From Pseudoalteromonas phenolica (lineage in GTDB: Bacteria; Pseudomonadota; Gammaproteobacteria; Enterobacterales; Alteromonadaceae), in the NCBI RefSeq assembly GCF_001444405.1, contig NZ_CP013187.1, forward strand, positions 372,001 through 436,000: a stretch of DNA of 64,000 nt, written 5' to 3'. A program made the translations under genes and the position numbers. Numbering within the stretch: the first letter of the stretch is position 1; every line of letters begins with the position of its first letter. Shown here in pieces: positions 45,639 through 54,282 of the stretch. The notes under the pieces are model-generated. The model did not search any database, was not told where the DNA came from, and saw only the letters and a list, made by a program, of their open reading frames with translations.

Positions 45639-46418
45639 ATGCGTGCTCTTTTTGAGAAAGCTCAAGTAGTTAATTCACAGCTCAATTGGCAAAAGATATT
45701 GAGTGTGGGCTTTTTCGTATTAGTGGCTGGCTTATTGGTTCGCGGTGGCTACTGGGTATCTGATTGGTTGGTTGAAAACCAAGATGCACAAATAAAGAAA
45801 ATAGTGGTGTTAGGCAAACCTAAATACACCACTGACAAAGAGGTCGTCGCTGCTATTAAACAGGTTGATTTAAGTAGTTATTTTCAACTGAATGTGAAAG
45901 CAGTGCAGCGTTCGGTGCAGGGTTTACCTTGGGTAGCAACGGTATCGGTGAGAAAACAATGGCCTGACGAATTACAGGTTTACATTGTTGAGCACAAACC
46001 CGTGGCCATTTGGAACAGCGACCTGTTGTTAAATGCCAAAGGCCAAGTGTTTCAGGCAGACAACGAAACCTTACAGGCTCACTTGCCCCAGCTATACGGG
46101 CCGGAAGGCAGTGAGCTAGAAGCCTGGCAAGCATTCTTACAGTTTAAAGATATGCTGGCAGTAAATGATTTTAATTTGGTGAGTTTAGCGCTGTCTGAGC
46201 GTTTTGCTTGGCAACTATGGCTTGAAGATGGCGTGCGACTTAATCTCGGACGCGAAGAAAAAGCCAAACGAGTACAAAGATTTATAGACGTGTATCCGAG
46301 TATGCAAATCCCAGAGGGAGGCGTACTTGATACGGTAGATTTAAGGTATGACACCGGCCTTGCGGTGAGCTGGAAGTTTCCAGCACAAACAGAACAACAA
46401 AATAAGAGTGAAGCATGA
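45639..46418 (+). CDS. ftsQ: Cell division protein FtsQ
   Basis: A 259-residue bitopic membrane protein: cytoplasmic N-terminus, one helix (about 21-43), then a POTRA domain (KKIVVLGKPKYTTDKEVVAAI) and a beta domain (LYGPEGSE). It links FtsL-FtsB to the rest of the divisome. The ATG at 45639 was used; the frame opens with a TTG at 45609 inside ddlB, which would add ten residues and is less likely. GGAG is rather far upstream (14 bases). It overlaps ftsA in ATGA. Confidence 0.95.
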   Translation: MRALFEKAQVVNSQLNWQKILSVGFFVLVAGLLVRGGYWVSDWLVENQDAQIKKIVVLGKPKYTTDKEVVAAIKQVDLSSYFQLNVKAVQRSVQGLPWVATVSVRKQWPDELQVYIVEHKPVAIWNSDLLLNAKGQVFQADNETLQAHLPQLYGPEGSELEAWQAFLQFKDMLAVNDFNLVSLALSERFAWQLWLEDGVRLNLGREEKAKRVQRFIDVYPSMQIPEGGVLDTVDLRYDTGLAVSWKFPAQTEQQNKSEA

Positions 46419-47647
46419 CTAAGTCAGTAGAAAGAAACTTAGTAATCGGCCTCGATGTTGGTACCTCAAAAGTGGTAGCAACAGTAGGTGAGATAACAGC
46501 AGACAATCAGCTCAGTATCGTTGGCGTGGGGTGTCAGGAATCTCATGGAATGGATAAGGGAGGAGTAAACGATCTCAACCTGGTTTCTGATTCCATTCGC
46601 CGCGCAGTCGACGAAGCCGAATTAATGGCTGATTGCCGAATAGGTTCAGTTTACCTTGGTATTTCAGGTAAGCACATTCAGTGTCAAAACGAGAGTGGTG
46701 TTGTTGCGATTAATAACGCAGAAGTGACTGAAGACGATATGGACAATGTGATGCATATTGCCCGTTCAGTGCCTATTTCTGCAGAACGCAAAATGCTTCA
46801 TTCATTGGCGCAAGAATATAGCATCGATATGCAAGAGGGCATTAAAAACCCACTTGGCATGAGTGGTGTGCGTATGGAAGCGAAAGCTCACATCATCACC
46901 TGCTCAAATGATATGGCCAAAAATATAGAGAAGTGTGTTGAGCGTTGCGGTCTTCAAGTGGACCAATTAACGTTTGGCGCATTGGCATCAAGCTATGCGG
47001 TTTTAACTGATGATGAAAAAGAGTTAGGCGTCGCAGTGCTTGATATCGGTGGTGGTACCATGGACTTAGCCATTTATGTCAATGGTGCATTGCGCCATAC
47101 CGCAGTGATCCCAGTGGCAGGTAACCAAGTCACGGGCGACATAGCTAAGATTTTCAGAACGCCAATTTCTCATGCTGAGTCGCTAAAAGTGCAATATGCT
47201 TGCGCTAGCAGCCAAATGGCAAGCAGTGAAGAAACCATTGAAGTGCCAAGTGTTGGTGGCCGTCCAGCGCGATTAATGTCGCGCCATACATTATCTGAAG
47301 TGGTTGAGCCAAGATTCAGAGAATTATTTGAACTGGCGTTAGAAGAAATTCGCCGTTCTGGTTTTGAAGATCAAATAGCCGCAGGTTTAGTTGTAACAGG
47401 CGGTACTGCAAAGATGGCTGGCGCATTAGAAGTGGCTGAAGATATCTGCCAAATGCCAGTTAGAATAGGTAAACCTGTAAATATCACAGGTTTAACAGAT
47501 TATGTTGACGATCCTGCATATGCAACAGCCGTAGGTTTGTTACAATACGGTCGTTCTCTACACTCGGTTAATGCACAAAAGTCGAGAGTAGATACGGACG
47601 TGAGTTGGTGGAGCCGCGTATCAAAGTGGTTCCAAGGTGAGTTTTAA
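46415..47647 (+). CDS. ftsA: Cell division protein FtsA
   Basis: A 410-residue actin-like ATPase that tethers FtsZ to the membrane. VIGLDVGTSKVVATVGE (phosphate 1), LDIGGGTMDLAIY (phosphate 2), VVTGGTAKMAG (adenosine) and the C-terminal amphipathic end WWSRVSKWFQGEF, which inserts in the membrane, are all visible. It precedes ftsZ by 21 bases. Confidence 0.97.
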   Translation: MTKSVERNLVIGLDVGTSKVVATVGEITADNQLSIVGVGCQESHGMDKGGVNDLNLVSDSIRRAVDEAELMADCRIGSVYLGISGKHIQCQNESGVVAINNAEVTEDDMDNVMHIARSVPISAERKMLHSLAQEYSIDMQEGIKNPLGMSGVRMEAKAHIITCSNDMAKNIEKCVERCGLQVDQLTFGALASSYAVLTDDEKELGVAVLDIGGGTMDLAIYVNGALRHTAVIPVAGNQVTGDIAKIFRTPISHAESLKVQYACASSQMASSEETIEVPSVGGRPARLMSRHTLSEVVEPRFRELFELALEEIRRSGFEDQIAAGLVVTGGTAKMAGALEVAEDICQMPVRIGKPVNITGLTDYVDDPAYATAVGLLQYGRSLHSVNAQKSRVDTDVSWWSRVSKWFQGEF

Positions 47648-47668
47648 ACTCGAGTCGGAGAGTGAATG

Positions 47669-48904
47669 ATGTTTGATATTATGGAACAACACAGCGAAGA
47701 AGCTGTGATCAAAGTGATTGGTGTTGGTGGCGGCGGCGGTAACGCTGTTGAGCACATGGTAAAACAAGAAATCGAAGGTGTGCGATTTATTGCTGCTAAC
47801 ACAGACGCGCAAGCGTTACGTAAATCATCTGCAGATGTAACGGTACAACTAGGTACGCAAATTACATCCGGTCTAGGTGCGGGTGCAAACCCAGAAGTAG
47901 GTCGTAAGTCTGCGGAAGAAGATATTGAAACGATCAAAGAAGCGTTAGATGGCGCTGATATGGTTTTTATCGCTGCCGGTATGGGCGGTGGTACAGGCAC
48001 GGGTGCAGCGCCTGTTGTTGCGCGCGTAGCAAAAGATTTAGGTATTTTGACTGTAGCAGTGGTAACACGTCCGTTTGACCTTGAAGGTAAAAAGCGTATG
48101 GCTGCAGCTGATCAAGGTATCAGTGAGTTGTCAGAAATTGTAGATTCACTTATTACAATTCCTAACAACAAATTACTTAAGGTTTTAGGTAAAGGCACTA
48201 CACTGTTAGACGCATTCGCGAAGGCGAACGACGTACTATACGGTGCGGTACAAGGTATTGCTGAACTTATTACCCGTTCAGGTCTTATCAACGTGGATTT
48301 CGCAGACGTACGTACAGTTATGTCGGCAATGGGCACTGCAATGATGGGTACAGCGTCAGCGTCTGGTCCAGATCGTGCGCAAGAAGCAGCAGAAGCGGCT
48401 ATCTCAAGCCCACTATTAGAAGACGTCGATTTAACCGGTGCAAAAGGTATTTTGGTTAATATCACAGCAGGTATGGATATCACCATCGAAGAGTTTGAAG
48501 TGGTTGGTAACCATGTTAAAGCATTAGCGTCTGAAAACGCGACTGTGGTAGTCGGTGCAGTAATCGACCCAGAAATGAGTGATGAGCTCCGTGTAACCGT
48601 TGTTGCAACTGGTTTAGGTGGCGACCGTCGTCCTCAGTTTGGCATTATTGATAACGGTATGCAGCAGGTTTCAGGTAGTGATGCGCAAAGTGCTGCGCCT
48701 GCATCAAGCCAGCCAGGTATGTTTGTACCAAGCTTTACGCAAACGAGCACTGAGCAGCCGACAAGTGCACCGGAGCAAACGCAGACTCAAGCGACTCAAG
48801 CTCCTAAGACACCGGCTTCTGAGAATAAGCCAGCGGCATCTGGTGAGACTGAAAAAGGCGATTACTTTGATATTCCTGCCTTTTTACGTAAACAGTCTGA
48901 CTAA
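47669..48904 (+). CDS. ftsZ: Cell division GTPase FtsZ
   Basis: A 411-residue tubulin-like GTPase forming the division ring. The G-box [11 protein letters not shown], the synergy loop [14 protein letters not shown] region ([15 protein letters not shown]), a variable Q/T/P-rich linker of about 60 residues and the conserved C-terminal peptide [11 protein letters not shown], which binds FtsA and ZipA, are present. ATGs at 47666 and 47669 are both possible; 47669 puts GGAG at 8 bases and matches the E. coli N-terminus. Confidence 0.97.
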   Translation: MFDIMEQHSEEAVIKVIGVGGGGGNAVEHMVKQEIEGVRFIAANTDAQALRKSSADVTVQLGTQITSGLGAGANPEVGRKSAEEDIETIKEALDGADMVFIAAGMGGGTGTGAAPVVARVAKDLGILTVAVVTRPFDLEGKKRMAAADQGISELSEIVDSLITIPNNKLLKVLGKGTTLLDAFAKANDVLYGAVQGIAELITRSGLINVDFADVRTVMSAMGTAMMGTASASGPDRAQEAAEAAISSPLLEDVDLTGAKGILVNITAGMDITIEEFEVVGNHVKALASENATVVVGAVIDPEMSDELRVTVVATGLGGDRRPQFGIIDNGMQQVSGSDAQSAAPASSQPGMFVPSFTQTSTEQPTSAPEQTQTQATQAPKTPASENKPAASGETEKGDYFDIPAFLRKQSD

Positions 48905-48927
48905 CAAACTGGTTACATATTAAACGA

Positions 48928-48956
48928 TTGGCAGCTGGTCGTATCTGTGATACAAT
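48928..48956 (+). promoter_or_regulatory. Predicted lpxC promoter
   Basis: -35 TTGGCA (48928-48933), a 17-base spacer and an extended -10 TGATACAAT (-10 TACAAT at 48951-48956). It sits in the 84-bp gap between ftsZ and lpxC, so lpxC can be expressed independently of the division cluster. Confidence 0.7.
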
Positions 48957-48988
48957 CCGCGGTCCAAGTGACATGAATAGGCGAAGTT

Positions 48989-49900
48989 ATGATTAGACAA
49001 CGTACAATTGCTGAAGTTGTTAAAGCGACAGGTGTCGGTCTACATAAAGGTGAAAAGGTTACCATTACTCTCCGACCAGCGAGCGAGAATACCGGTGTTG
49101 TATTCCGTCGTGTCGACCTTGATCCTGTTGTTGATTTTGAAACTACACCAGAAGCTGTTGGCGATACGCAGTTATGTACATGTTTGACTAACAAAGATGG
49201 TGTGCGTTTATCGACCACAGAGCATCTTATTGCCGCTGTTGCTGCACTGGGTATTGATAACCTTGTTGTTGAATTAGATAGTGCTGAAGTACCGATTATG
49301 GACGGCAGTGCATTACCGTTCATTTATTTATTACAAAAAGGCGGTATCAAAGAGCAGCAAGTTGCTAAACGTTTTATTCGTATTAAAGAAACTGTACGCG
49401 TTGAAGACGGTGATAAGTGGGCAGAAATTACCCCTTACGATGGTTTCCACATTGATTTTGAGATTGACTTTGATCATCCAGCAATCAATGACAGCCGTCA
49501 GCGTATCGGTCTTGATATTACGGCACAAAGCTTTACTGAAGAAATCAGTCGCGCACGTACGTTTGGTTTTATGAAAGACATCGAGTATATGCATGCCAAC
49601 AACCTAGCGTTAGGTGGTAGCATGGATAACGCGGTTGTTTTAGATGAGTACAAAGTACTTAATCCGAACGGTTTACGATACGATGATGAGTTTGTAAAAC
49701 ATAAGATCTTAGATTGTGTGGGCGACATGTTTATGGCTGGCCATAACATTCTAGGTAAGATCACCTGTTACAAGTCAGGTCACGGTCTAAATAATAAACT
49801 GCTACGTCAAATTATGGCGACTGAATCAGCGTGGGAATGGGCAACATTTGAAGAGCCAATTCATATGCCTGCACCAGGTATGGAGCTTGCGAAAGCTTAA
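48989..49900 (+). CDS. lpxC: UDP-3-O-acyl-GlcNAc deacetylase LpxC
   Basis: A 303-residue zinc deacetylase, the committed step of lipid A synthesis. The zinc ligands are His79 in TTEHLIAAV and the pair in [10 protein letters not shown]; the start [21 protein letters not shown] is the family N-terminus. No secM-like gene follows it. A strong terminator separates it from dciA. Confidence 0.97.
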   Translation: MIRQRTIAEVVKATGVGLHKGEKVTITLRPASENTGVVFRRVDLDPVVDFETTPEAVGDTQLCTCLTNKDGVRLSTTEHLIAAVAALGIDNLVVELDSAEVPIMDGSALPFIYLLQKGGIKEQQVAKRFIRIKETVRVEDGDKWAEITPYDGFHIDFEIDFDHPAINDSRQRIGLDITAQSFTEEISRARTFGFMKDIEYMHANNLALGGSMDNAVVLDEYKVLNPNGLRYDDEFVKHKILDCVGDMFMAGHNILGKITCYKSGHGLNNKLLRQIMATESAWEWATFEEPIHMPAPGMELAKA

Positions 49901-49914
49901 TACAGATTAATTAT

Positions 49915-49946
49915 AAAAAATGACGCTTTTTAGCGTCATTTTTTTT
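49915..49946. terminator. Bidirectional terminator, lpxC / dciA
   Basis: Arms AAAAAATGACGC and GCGTCATTTTTT with a 6-base loop; A-rich left flank and T-rich right flank serve both strands. It overlaps the dciA stop codon. Confidence 0.9.
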
Positions 49947-50421
49947 GCTTGTTTTTTGCCGCGTGGGTTGCGAGCTTGAGTAGTTTTGCTTGTAAACTCG
50001 GCGGTGCATGCGCTGCAAGCTCTGTTAATTGTTCTGCAGTGCTTTCGCTCATGGTTCGACTACTTTTTTGTGTCTTGAAGCTAGGTTTGGGCTCACTTAA
50101 TCTTAACTGTGCATCGGGGTTAGAAGTGACTTTCACTTGTCCGCATTCAGCAAACCCGTTTTGTCTAAGGTGAGACAAAATATCTAGTTTCAGATAGTTA
50201 AGTCGAGTTGCTAATGTGGCAGAAACGGCTTCAATCACTAAAGTGCCATCTCGGTAATTTGCCACGCGGCACTTTTTACTCAATATAGGACCCAGCGCTT
50301 TATCAAGCTCTGCTTGTAAAACTTGCAGACTATCGGTTTTTGCACCGAATTGGGTGATCTTGTTAGACCATTTGCCCATCAATTCATCTATGGATTTTGG
50401 ATCATAGCGATTTTTAGCCAT
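49936..50421 (-). CDS. dciA: DciA (DUF721), replicative helicase loader
   Basis: A 161-residue protein. Residues about 25-110 are the DUF721/DciA domain (LQVLQAELDKALGP, CRVANYRDGTLVIEAVSATLATRLNYLKLDILSHLRQNG); the tail is basic and rich in K, typical of a flexible DNA-binding end. DciA loads DnaB in bacteria that lack the DnaC loader of E. coli. It lies between lpxC and secA on the opposite strand, a gene order I recall from related gammaproteobacteria. Confidence 0.85.
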   Translation of the reverse strand: MAKNRYDPKSIDELMGKWSNKITQFGAKTDSLQVLQAELDKALGPILSKKCRVANYRDGTLVIEAVSATLATRLNYLKLDILSHLRQNGFAECGQVKVTSNPDAQLRLSEPKPSFKTQKSSRTMSESTAEQLTELAAHAPPSLQAKLLKLATHAAKNKQKK

Positions 50422-50771
50422 ACAACAGATACCACTTCAAAATTAACTTACCCAAGTATACCAGCATAACGACAGACGAGAAGTGATTCTTGTCAGTGAA
50501 AATGCTTGAAATTTATGCCTGTCGTCACCATATAAAGAGAATTACCAGTTGGACCATCTTGCGGAACAAATGAATTGCCAAGGCTTTTTTGCTTGATTGC
50601 ATTTCAAAGGTTTGCAGACAGCGTGAGTCTGGTATGATAGGGGCAATTTTATATTCGGCATTCAGTAGGGCTTGATTGCTTTTACTGCCAACAGGACGCA
50701 GGGTGGCCATTGATATCCAATGCTAAAAGTGGATATGCGGTCAGCCATCACTAGAGTGAAATGGTTTAAAC
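50422..50771. other. dciA-secA intergenic region
   Basis: The 350 bp between divergent genes hold the secA promoter (listed separately) and a leader of about 125 nt. No SecM-like arrest peptide is recognisable. A 28-codon frame beginning [16 protein letters not shown] (50720) runs into the secA start. A 61-codon minus-strand frame was judged not to be a gene. Confidence 0.5.
50611..50638 (+). promoter_or_regulatory. Predicted secA promoter
   Basis: -35 TTTGCA (50611-50616), 16-base spacer, extended -10 TGGTATGAT (-10 TATGAT at 50633-50638). It is the best sigma70 match between dciA and secA. Confidence 0.55.
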
Positions 50772-53480
50772 ATGATAGCGAACATTTTTACCAAAATTTT
50801 TGGTAGTCGTAACGACCGAACGATTAAAAAACTAAGAAAGACGGTCGCATTAATTAATGCATTAGAAGAACAACTTAGCGCACTTTCTGATGAAGAATTA
50901 AAAGCAAAAACAGCAGATTTCAGAGCGCGTTATGAGCAAGGCACTAGCCTTGACGATTTATTGCCAGAAGCATTTGCGACGGTACGTGAAGCTTCAAAAC
51001 GTGTCTATGGCATGCGTCATTTCGATGTACAGATGATCGGTGGTATGGTGTTGCACCAAGGTCGCATTTCAGAAATGCGTACCGGTGAAGGTAAAACGCT
51101 TACAGCGACTCTACCTGCCTACTTGAATGGTTTAACAGGTAAAGGTGTTCACGTTATTACGGTGAATGATTACCTAGCAAAACGTGATGCCGAAACAAAC
51201 CGCCCGCTATTTGAATTCCTAGGCTTAACTGTTGGCTGTAATGTGCCTGGTATGATGCCAGATGCGAAGAAGCAAGCGTATGCTGCAGACATCACATATG
51301 GTACGAACAACGAATTTGGTTTCGACTACCTGCGTGACAACATGGCATTTAGCATTGAAGAGCGTGTACAACGTCCACTGCACTTTGCGGTTGTGGATGA
51401 GGTTGACTCAATCCTAATCGATGAAGCACGTACGCCGCTTATCATCTCTGGTCCTGCTGAAGATAGTTCTGAACTTTACGCTCGTATTAACACCATAGTG
51501 CCATCACTGACTCTGCAAGAGAAAGAAGATGAAGAAGGCGTTGAAGGTGACGGTGATTACACGCTTGATGAAAAATCAAAGCAAGTACATCTTACAGAAC
51601 GTGGTCAGTTAAAAGTTGAAGAGCTTCTTACTGAAAATGGCCTGATTGAAGAAGGTGACTCACTGTATTCTGCAGGTAATATTTCGCTTTTAAGCCATGT
51701 ATATGCAGCACTTCGTGCACATAAGCTATATCAAAAAGACGTAGACTACGTTGTAAAAGACAACGAAGTTATCATCGTTGATGAGCACACAGGTCGTACA
51801 ATGGAAGGTCGTCGTTGGTCTGAAGGCTTACACCAAGCTGTTGAAGCGAAAGAAGGTGTGCGCATTCAAAACGAAAACCAAACACTTGCGTCTATTACTT
51901 TCCAGAACTACTTCCGTATTTACGAAAAACTATCTGGTATGACAGGTACTGCGGATACTGAAGCGTTCGAGTTCCAGTCAATTTATGGTCTAGACACTGT
52001 TGTTATTCCAACTAACCGCCCGATGATCCGTGATGATCGTGCTGATTTAGTTTACTTAACTCAAGATGAAAAGTTTGAAGCCATTCTTGCAGACATTAAA
52101 GACTGTCAAGAACGTGGTCAGCCAGTACTCGTGGGTACGATTTCAATCGAAAGTTCAGAATACTTATCTCAGTTCTTACGTAAAGAAAAAATCGAACACA
52201 ACGTACTGAATGCGAAATTCCACGCCCAAGAAGCAGACATCGTTGCTGATGCAGGTTTACCGGGTAAAGTGACTATCGCAACTAACATGGCAGGTCGTGG
52301 TACCGATATCGTATTAGGTGGTAACTGGCAGAGCGAAGTGGCTAAGCTAGAAAACCCTTCTGAAGAACAAATCGCTGAAATTAAAGCGAAGTGGCAAGAA
52401 ACTCACGATGCTGTTATTGCGGCAGGTGGTCTTCATATCATTGGTACAGAGCGTCACGAATCTCGTCGTATCGATAACCAGCTACGTGGTCGTTCTGGTC
52501 GTCAAGGTGATGCAGGTTCAAGCCGTTTCTATCTATCAATGGATGACGCGCTAATGCGTATCTTCGCAGGTGAGCGCATGACAAACATGATGCGTAAGCT
52601 AGGTATGCAACGTGGTGAAGCAATTGAGCACCCTTGGGTTAACCGTGCAATTGAAAACGCACAACGTAAAGTAGAAGCACGTAACTTCGACATTCGTAAA
52701 CAGTTACTTGAGTACGATGATGTTGCAAATGACCAGCGTCGAGTTGTGTACGAGCAGCGTAACGAGTTACTTGAAGAAGGCGATATTTCAGAAACAATTA
52801 CAGCTATCCGCAGCGATGTTGTGAATGGCATGATTGATCAATACATCCCGCCGCAAAGCTTAGCTGAAATGTGGGATATTCCTGCACTTGAAGAGCGTAT
52901 TAAAGCTGACTTCTTAATTGAACTGCCAATTTCTCAGTGGCTGGCTGATGATGACAAGCTTTACGAAGAGACATTACGTGAGCGTATCACTGAAGAGATC
53001 GACAGCGCATACAAGCAAAAAGAATTGATGGTAGGCCCAGATGTACTTCGTCATTTCGAAAAAGCAGTGATGCTACAAAGCTTAGATCAACATTGGAAAG
53101 ATCACTTAGCTGCAATGGACCATCTTCGTCAGGGTATCCACTTACGTGGCTATGCTCAGAAGAATCCGAAGCAAGAATATAAGCGTGAGTCTTTCGAGTT
53201 ATTCTCTGCAATGCTTGAAAACCTTAAAACTGACGTAGTGGGAATTCTTGCGAAAGTACAAGTTCGTGCAGAAGAAGATGTTGAGAAAGTAGAAGAGCAA
53301 CACCGTCGTGCAGAGCAAGCTCCGCGTGAATATCAGCATGCTGAAGCTGAGCATGTTGGTGGTGACGTACCTGAAGGTGCAGTTGTGGCTTCACGCACAG
53401 AGCCAAAAGTTGGCCGTAATGAGCCTTGTCCTTGTGGTTCAGGTAAAAAGTTTAAGCAGTGTTGTGGCAAGTTAAAATAA
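50772..53480 (+). CDS. secA: Preprotein translocase ATPase SecA
   Basis: A 902-residue motor ATPase for protein export through SecYEG. Walker A is [16 protein letters not shown] (about 102-117), the DEAD-type box is [14 protein letters not shown], motif VI region is [20 protein letters not shown], and the C-terminal zinc-binding SecB/lipid contact site is [13 protein letters not shown]. Length equals that of E. coli SecA (901). Terminated before mutT. Confidence 0.97.
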   Translation: MIANIFTKIFGSRNDRTIKKLRKTVALINALEEQLSALSDEELKAKTADFRARYEQGTSLDDLLPEAFATVREASKRVYGMRHFDVQMIGGMVLHQGRISEMRTGEGKTLTATLPAYLNGLTGKGVHVITVNDYLAKRDAETNRPLFEFLGLTVGCNVPGMMPDAKKQAYAADITYGTNNEFGFDYLRDNMAFSIEERVQRPLHFAVVDEVDSILIDEARTPLIISGPAEDSSELYARINTIVPSLTLQEKEDEEGVEGDGDYTLDEKSKQVHLTERGQLKVEELLTENGLIEEGDSLYSAGNISLLSHVYAALRAHKLYQKDVDYVVKDNEVIIVDEHTGRTMEGRRWSEGLHQAVEAKEGVRIQNENQTLASITFQNYFRIYEKLSGMTGTADTEAFEFQSIYGLDTVVIPTNRPMIRDDRADLVYLTQDEKFEAILADIKDCQERGQPVLVGTISIESSEYLSQFLRKEKIEHNVLNAKFHAQEADIVADAGLPGKVTIATNMAGRGTDIVLGGNWQSEVAKLENPSEEQIAEIKAKWQETHDAVIAAGGLHIIGTERHESRRIDNQLRGRSGRQGDAGSSRFYLSMDDALMRIFAGERMTNMMRKLGMQRGEAIEHPWVNRAIENAQRKVEARNFDIRKQLLEYDDVANDQRRVVYEQRNELLEEGDISETITAIRSDVVNGMIDQYIPPQSLAEMWDIPALEERIKADFLIELPISQWLADDDKLYEETLRERITEEIDSAYKQKELMVGPDVLRHFEKAVMLQSLDQHWKDHLAAMDHLRQGIHLRGYAQKNPKQEYKRESFELFSAMLENLKTDVVGILAKVQVRAEEDVEKVEEQHRRAEQAPREYQHAEAEHVGGDVPEGAVVASRTEPKVGRNEPCPCGSGKKFKQCCGKLK

Positions 53481-53500
53481 TCACACACGCGTAAATTATT

Positions 53501-53528
53501 AAAAAGCGACTTTATAGTCGCTTTTTTT
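53501..53528 (+). terminator. Rho-independent terminator after secA
   Basis: Arms AAAAAGCGACT and AGTCGCTTTTT with a short loop and a T-run. mutT starts 14 bases after it, so mutT expression would need read-through or a promoter inside this region. Confidence 0.85.
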
Positions 53529-53541
53529 ATCGGAGAAGAAA

Positions 53542-53934
53542 ATGACAAAGAAAGTAGTCGAAGTCGCGGTTGGCGTAATAAAGCGTGATGAGCACATATT
53601 TATTACTAAGCGTGATGAGTCTCAACATCAAGGTGGTCTTTGGGAATTCCCTGGCGGTAAAATTGAAGCAGGTGAATCAGTCACTGAAGCGCTGACGAGA
53701 GAATTAAAAGAAGAAGTGAATATCGACGTGCATAGTTCACAAAGTTTGCTAGATATTGAACATGACTATGGTGATAAGTGTGTGAAGTTGTTTATTCATA
53801 TCGTTGACGACTTCTCTGGCGAGGCAACTGGACTCGAAGGGCAGGCATCACAGTGGGTTGCAATCAATGATCTGAACAATTGGGCGTTTCCTGCTGCAAA
53901 TGTTGCCATTATTGATGCGTTACAAAAACAGTAA
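53542..53934 (+). CDS. mutT: 8-oxo-dGTP diphosphatase MutT
   Basis: A 130-residue Nudix hydrolase (E. coli MutT is 129) that removes 8-oxo-dGTP. The Nudix box spans about 38-60, from GGKIEAGESVTEAL to RELKEEVNI, with the catalytic EE. VAVGVIKRDEHIFITKR at the start and the secA-mutT order match E. coli. AGAAGAAA precedes the ATG. Confidence 0.95.
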   Translation: MTKKVVEVAVGVIKRDEHIFITKRDESQHQGGLWEFPGGKIEAGESVTEALTRELKEEVNIDVHSSQSLLDIEHDYGDKCVKLFIHIVDDFSGEATGLEGQASQWVAINDLNNWAFPAANVAIIDALQKQ

Positions 53935-53971
53935 CTAGCTAATAAAAGAGTGATGGCTTCAGCGTTTTGAA

Positions 53972-54104
53972 TTGACAGTAGCAAGAAAGCGCTTTTATAA
54001 AAAAGTGGCTAAATAATACTGCTTCTGAGAGCTAAAAAGTCAGATATAACCGTAATTTAATAAAATTTAATTTATCTAAACCCGCGAAATTGCGGGTTTT
54101 TTTA
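53972..54104 (+). ncRNA. Candidate small RNA (promoter plus terminator, no frame)
   Basis: A sigma70 promoter TTGACA (53972-53977), 18-base spacer and TATAAA (53996-54001) is followed about 75 bases later by a rho-independent terminator: AAACCCGC, loop, GCGGGTTT and seven T (54078-54103). The predicted transcript starts near 54008, is about 96 nt long, and is AT-rich with no reading frame. The terminator alone might serve mutT, but the promoter argues for a separate RNA. Confidence 0.5.
54078..54103 (+). terminator. Rho-independent terminator of candidate sRNA / mutT
   Basis: Stem AAACCCGC / GCGGGTTT with a 6-base loop, then a run of T. It lies 144 bases after the mutT stop. Confidence 0.88.
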
Positions 54105-54127
54105 TTTTATGAGCTGTTCATGGAAAA

Positions 54128-54149
54128 TATTTGATAGCGCTGTCATTTT
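54128..54149. promoter_or_regulatory. NagR-like operator upstream of the GH20 gene
   Basis: The right arm GCTGTCATTTT is identical to that of the dyad upstream of nagP; the left arm TATTTGATAGC is degenerate (7 of 11 to the perfect palindrome). The shared core AGCGCTGTCATTTT in front of two chitin/GlcNAc genes suggests one repressor. Confidence 0.6.
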
Positions 54150-54282
54150 GCATTTACTATGATGAAATTATTGAACTGAAAATCGCACTCGCAATAAACA
54201 TGGGCGTGCAGTTCTTACTTTGTCGTCCTAAGCTAACTGTAGTGGCGAGTCGACCGTATTTTACGTTTACCAAGGAGCTAAA

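Noticed and set aside
50525..50710. 61-codon minus-strand frame between dciA and secA
   Set aside because: It covers the predicted secA promoter, has no ribosome-binding site and no recognisable product.
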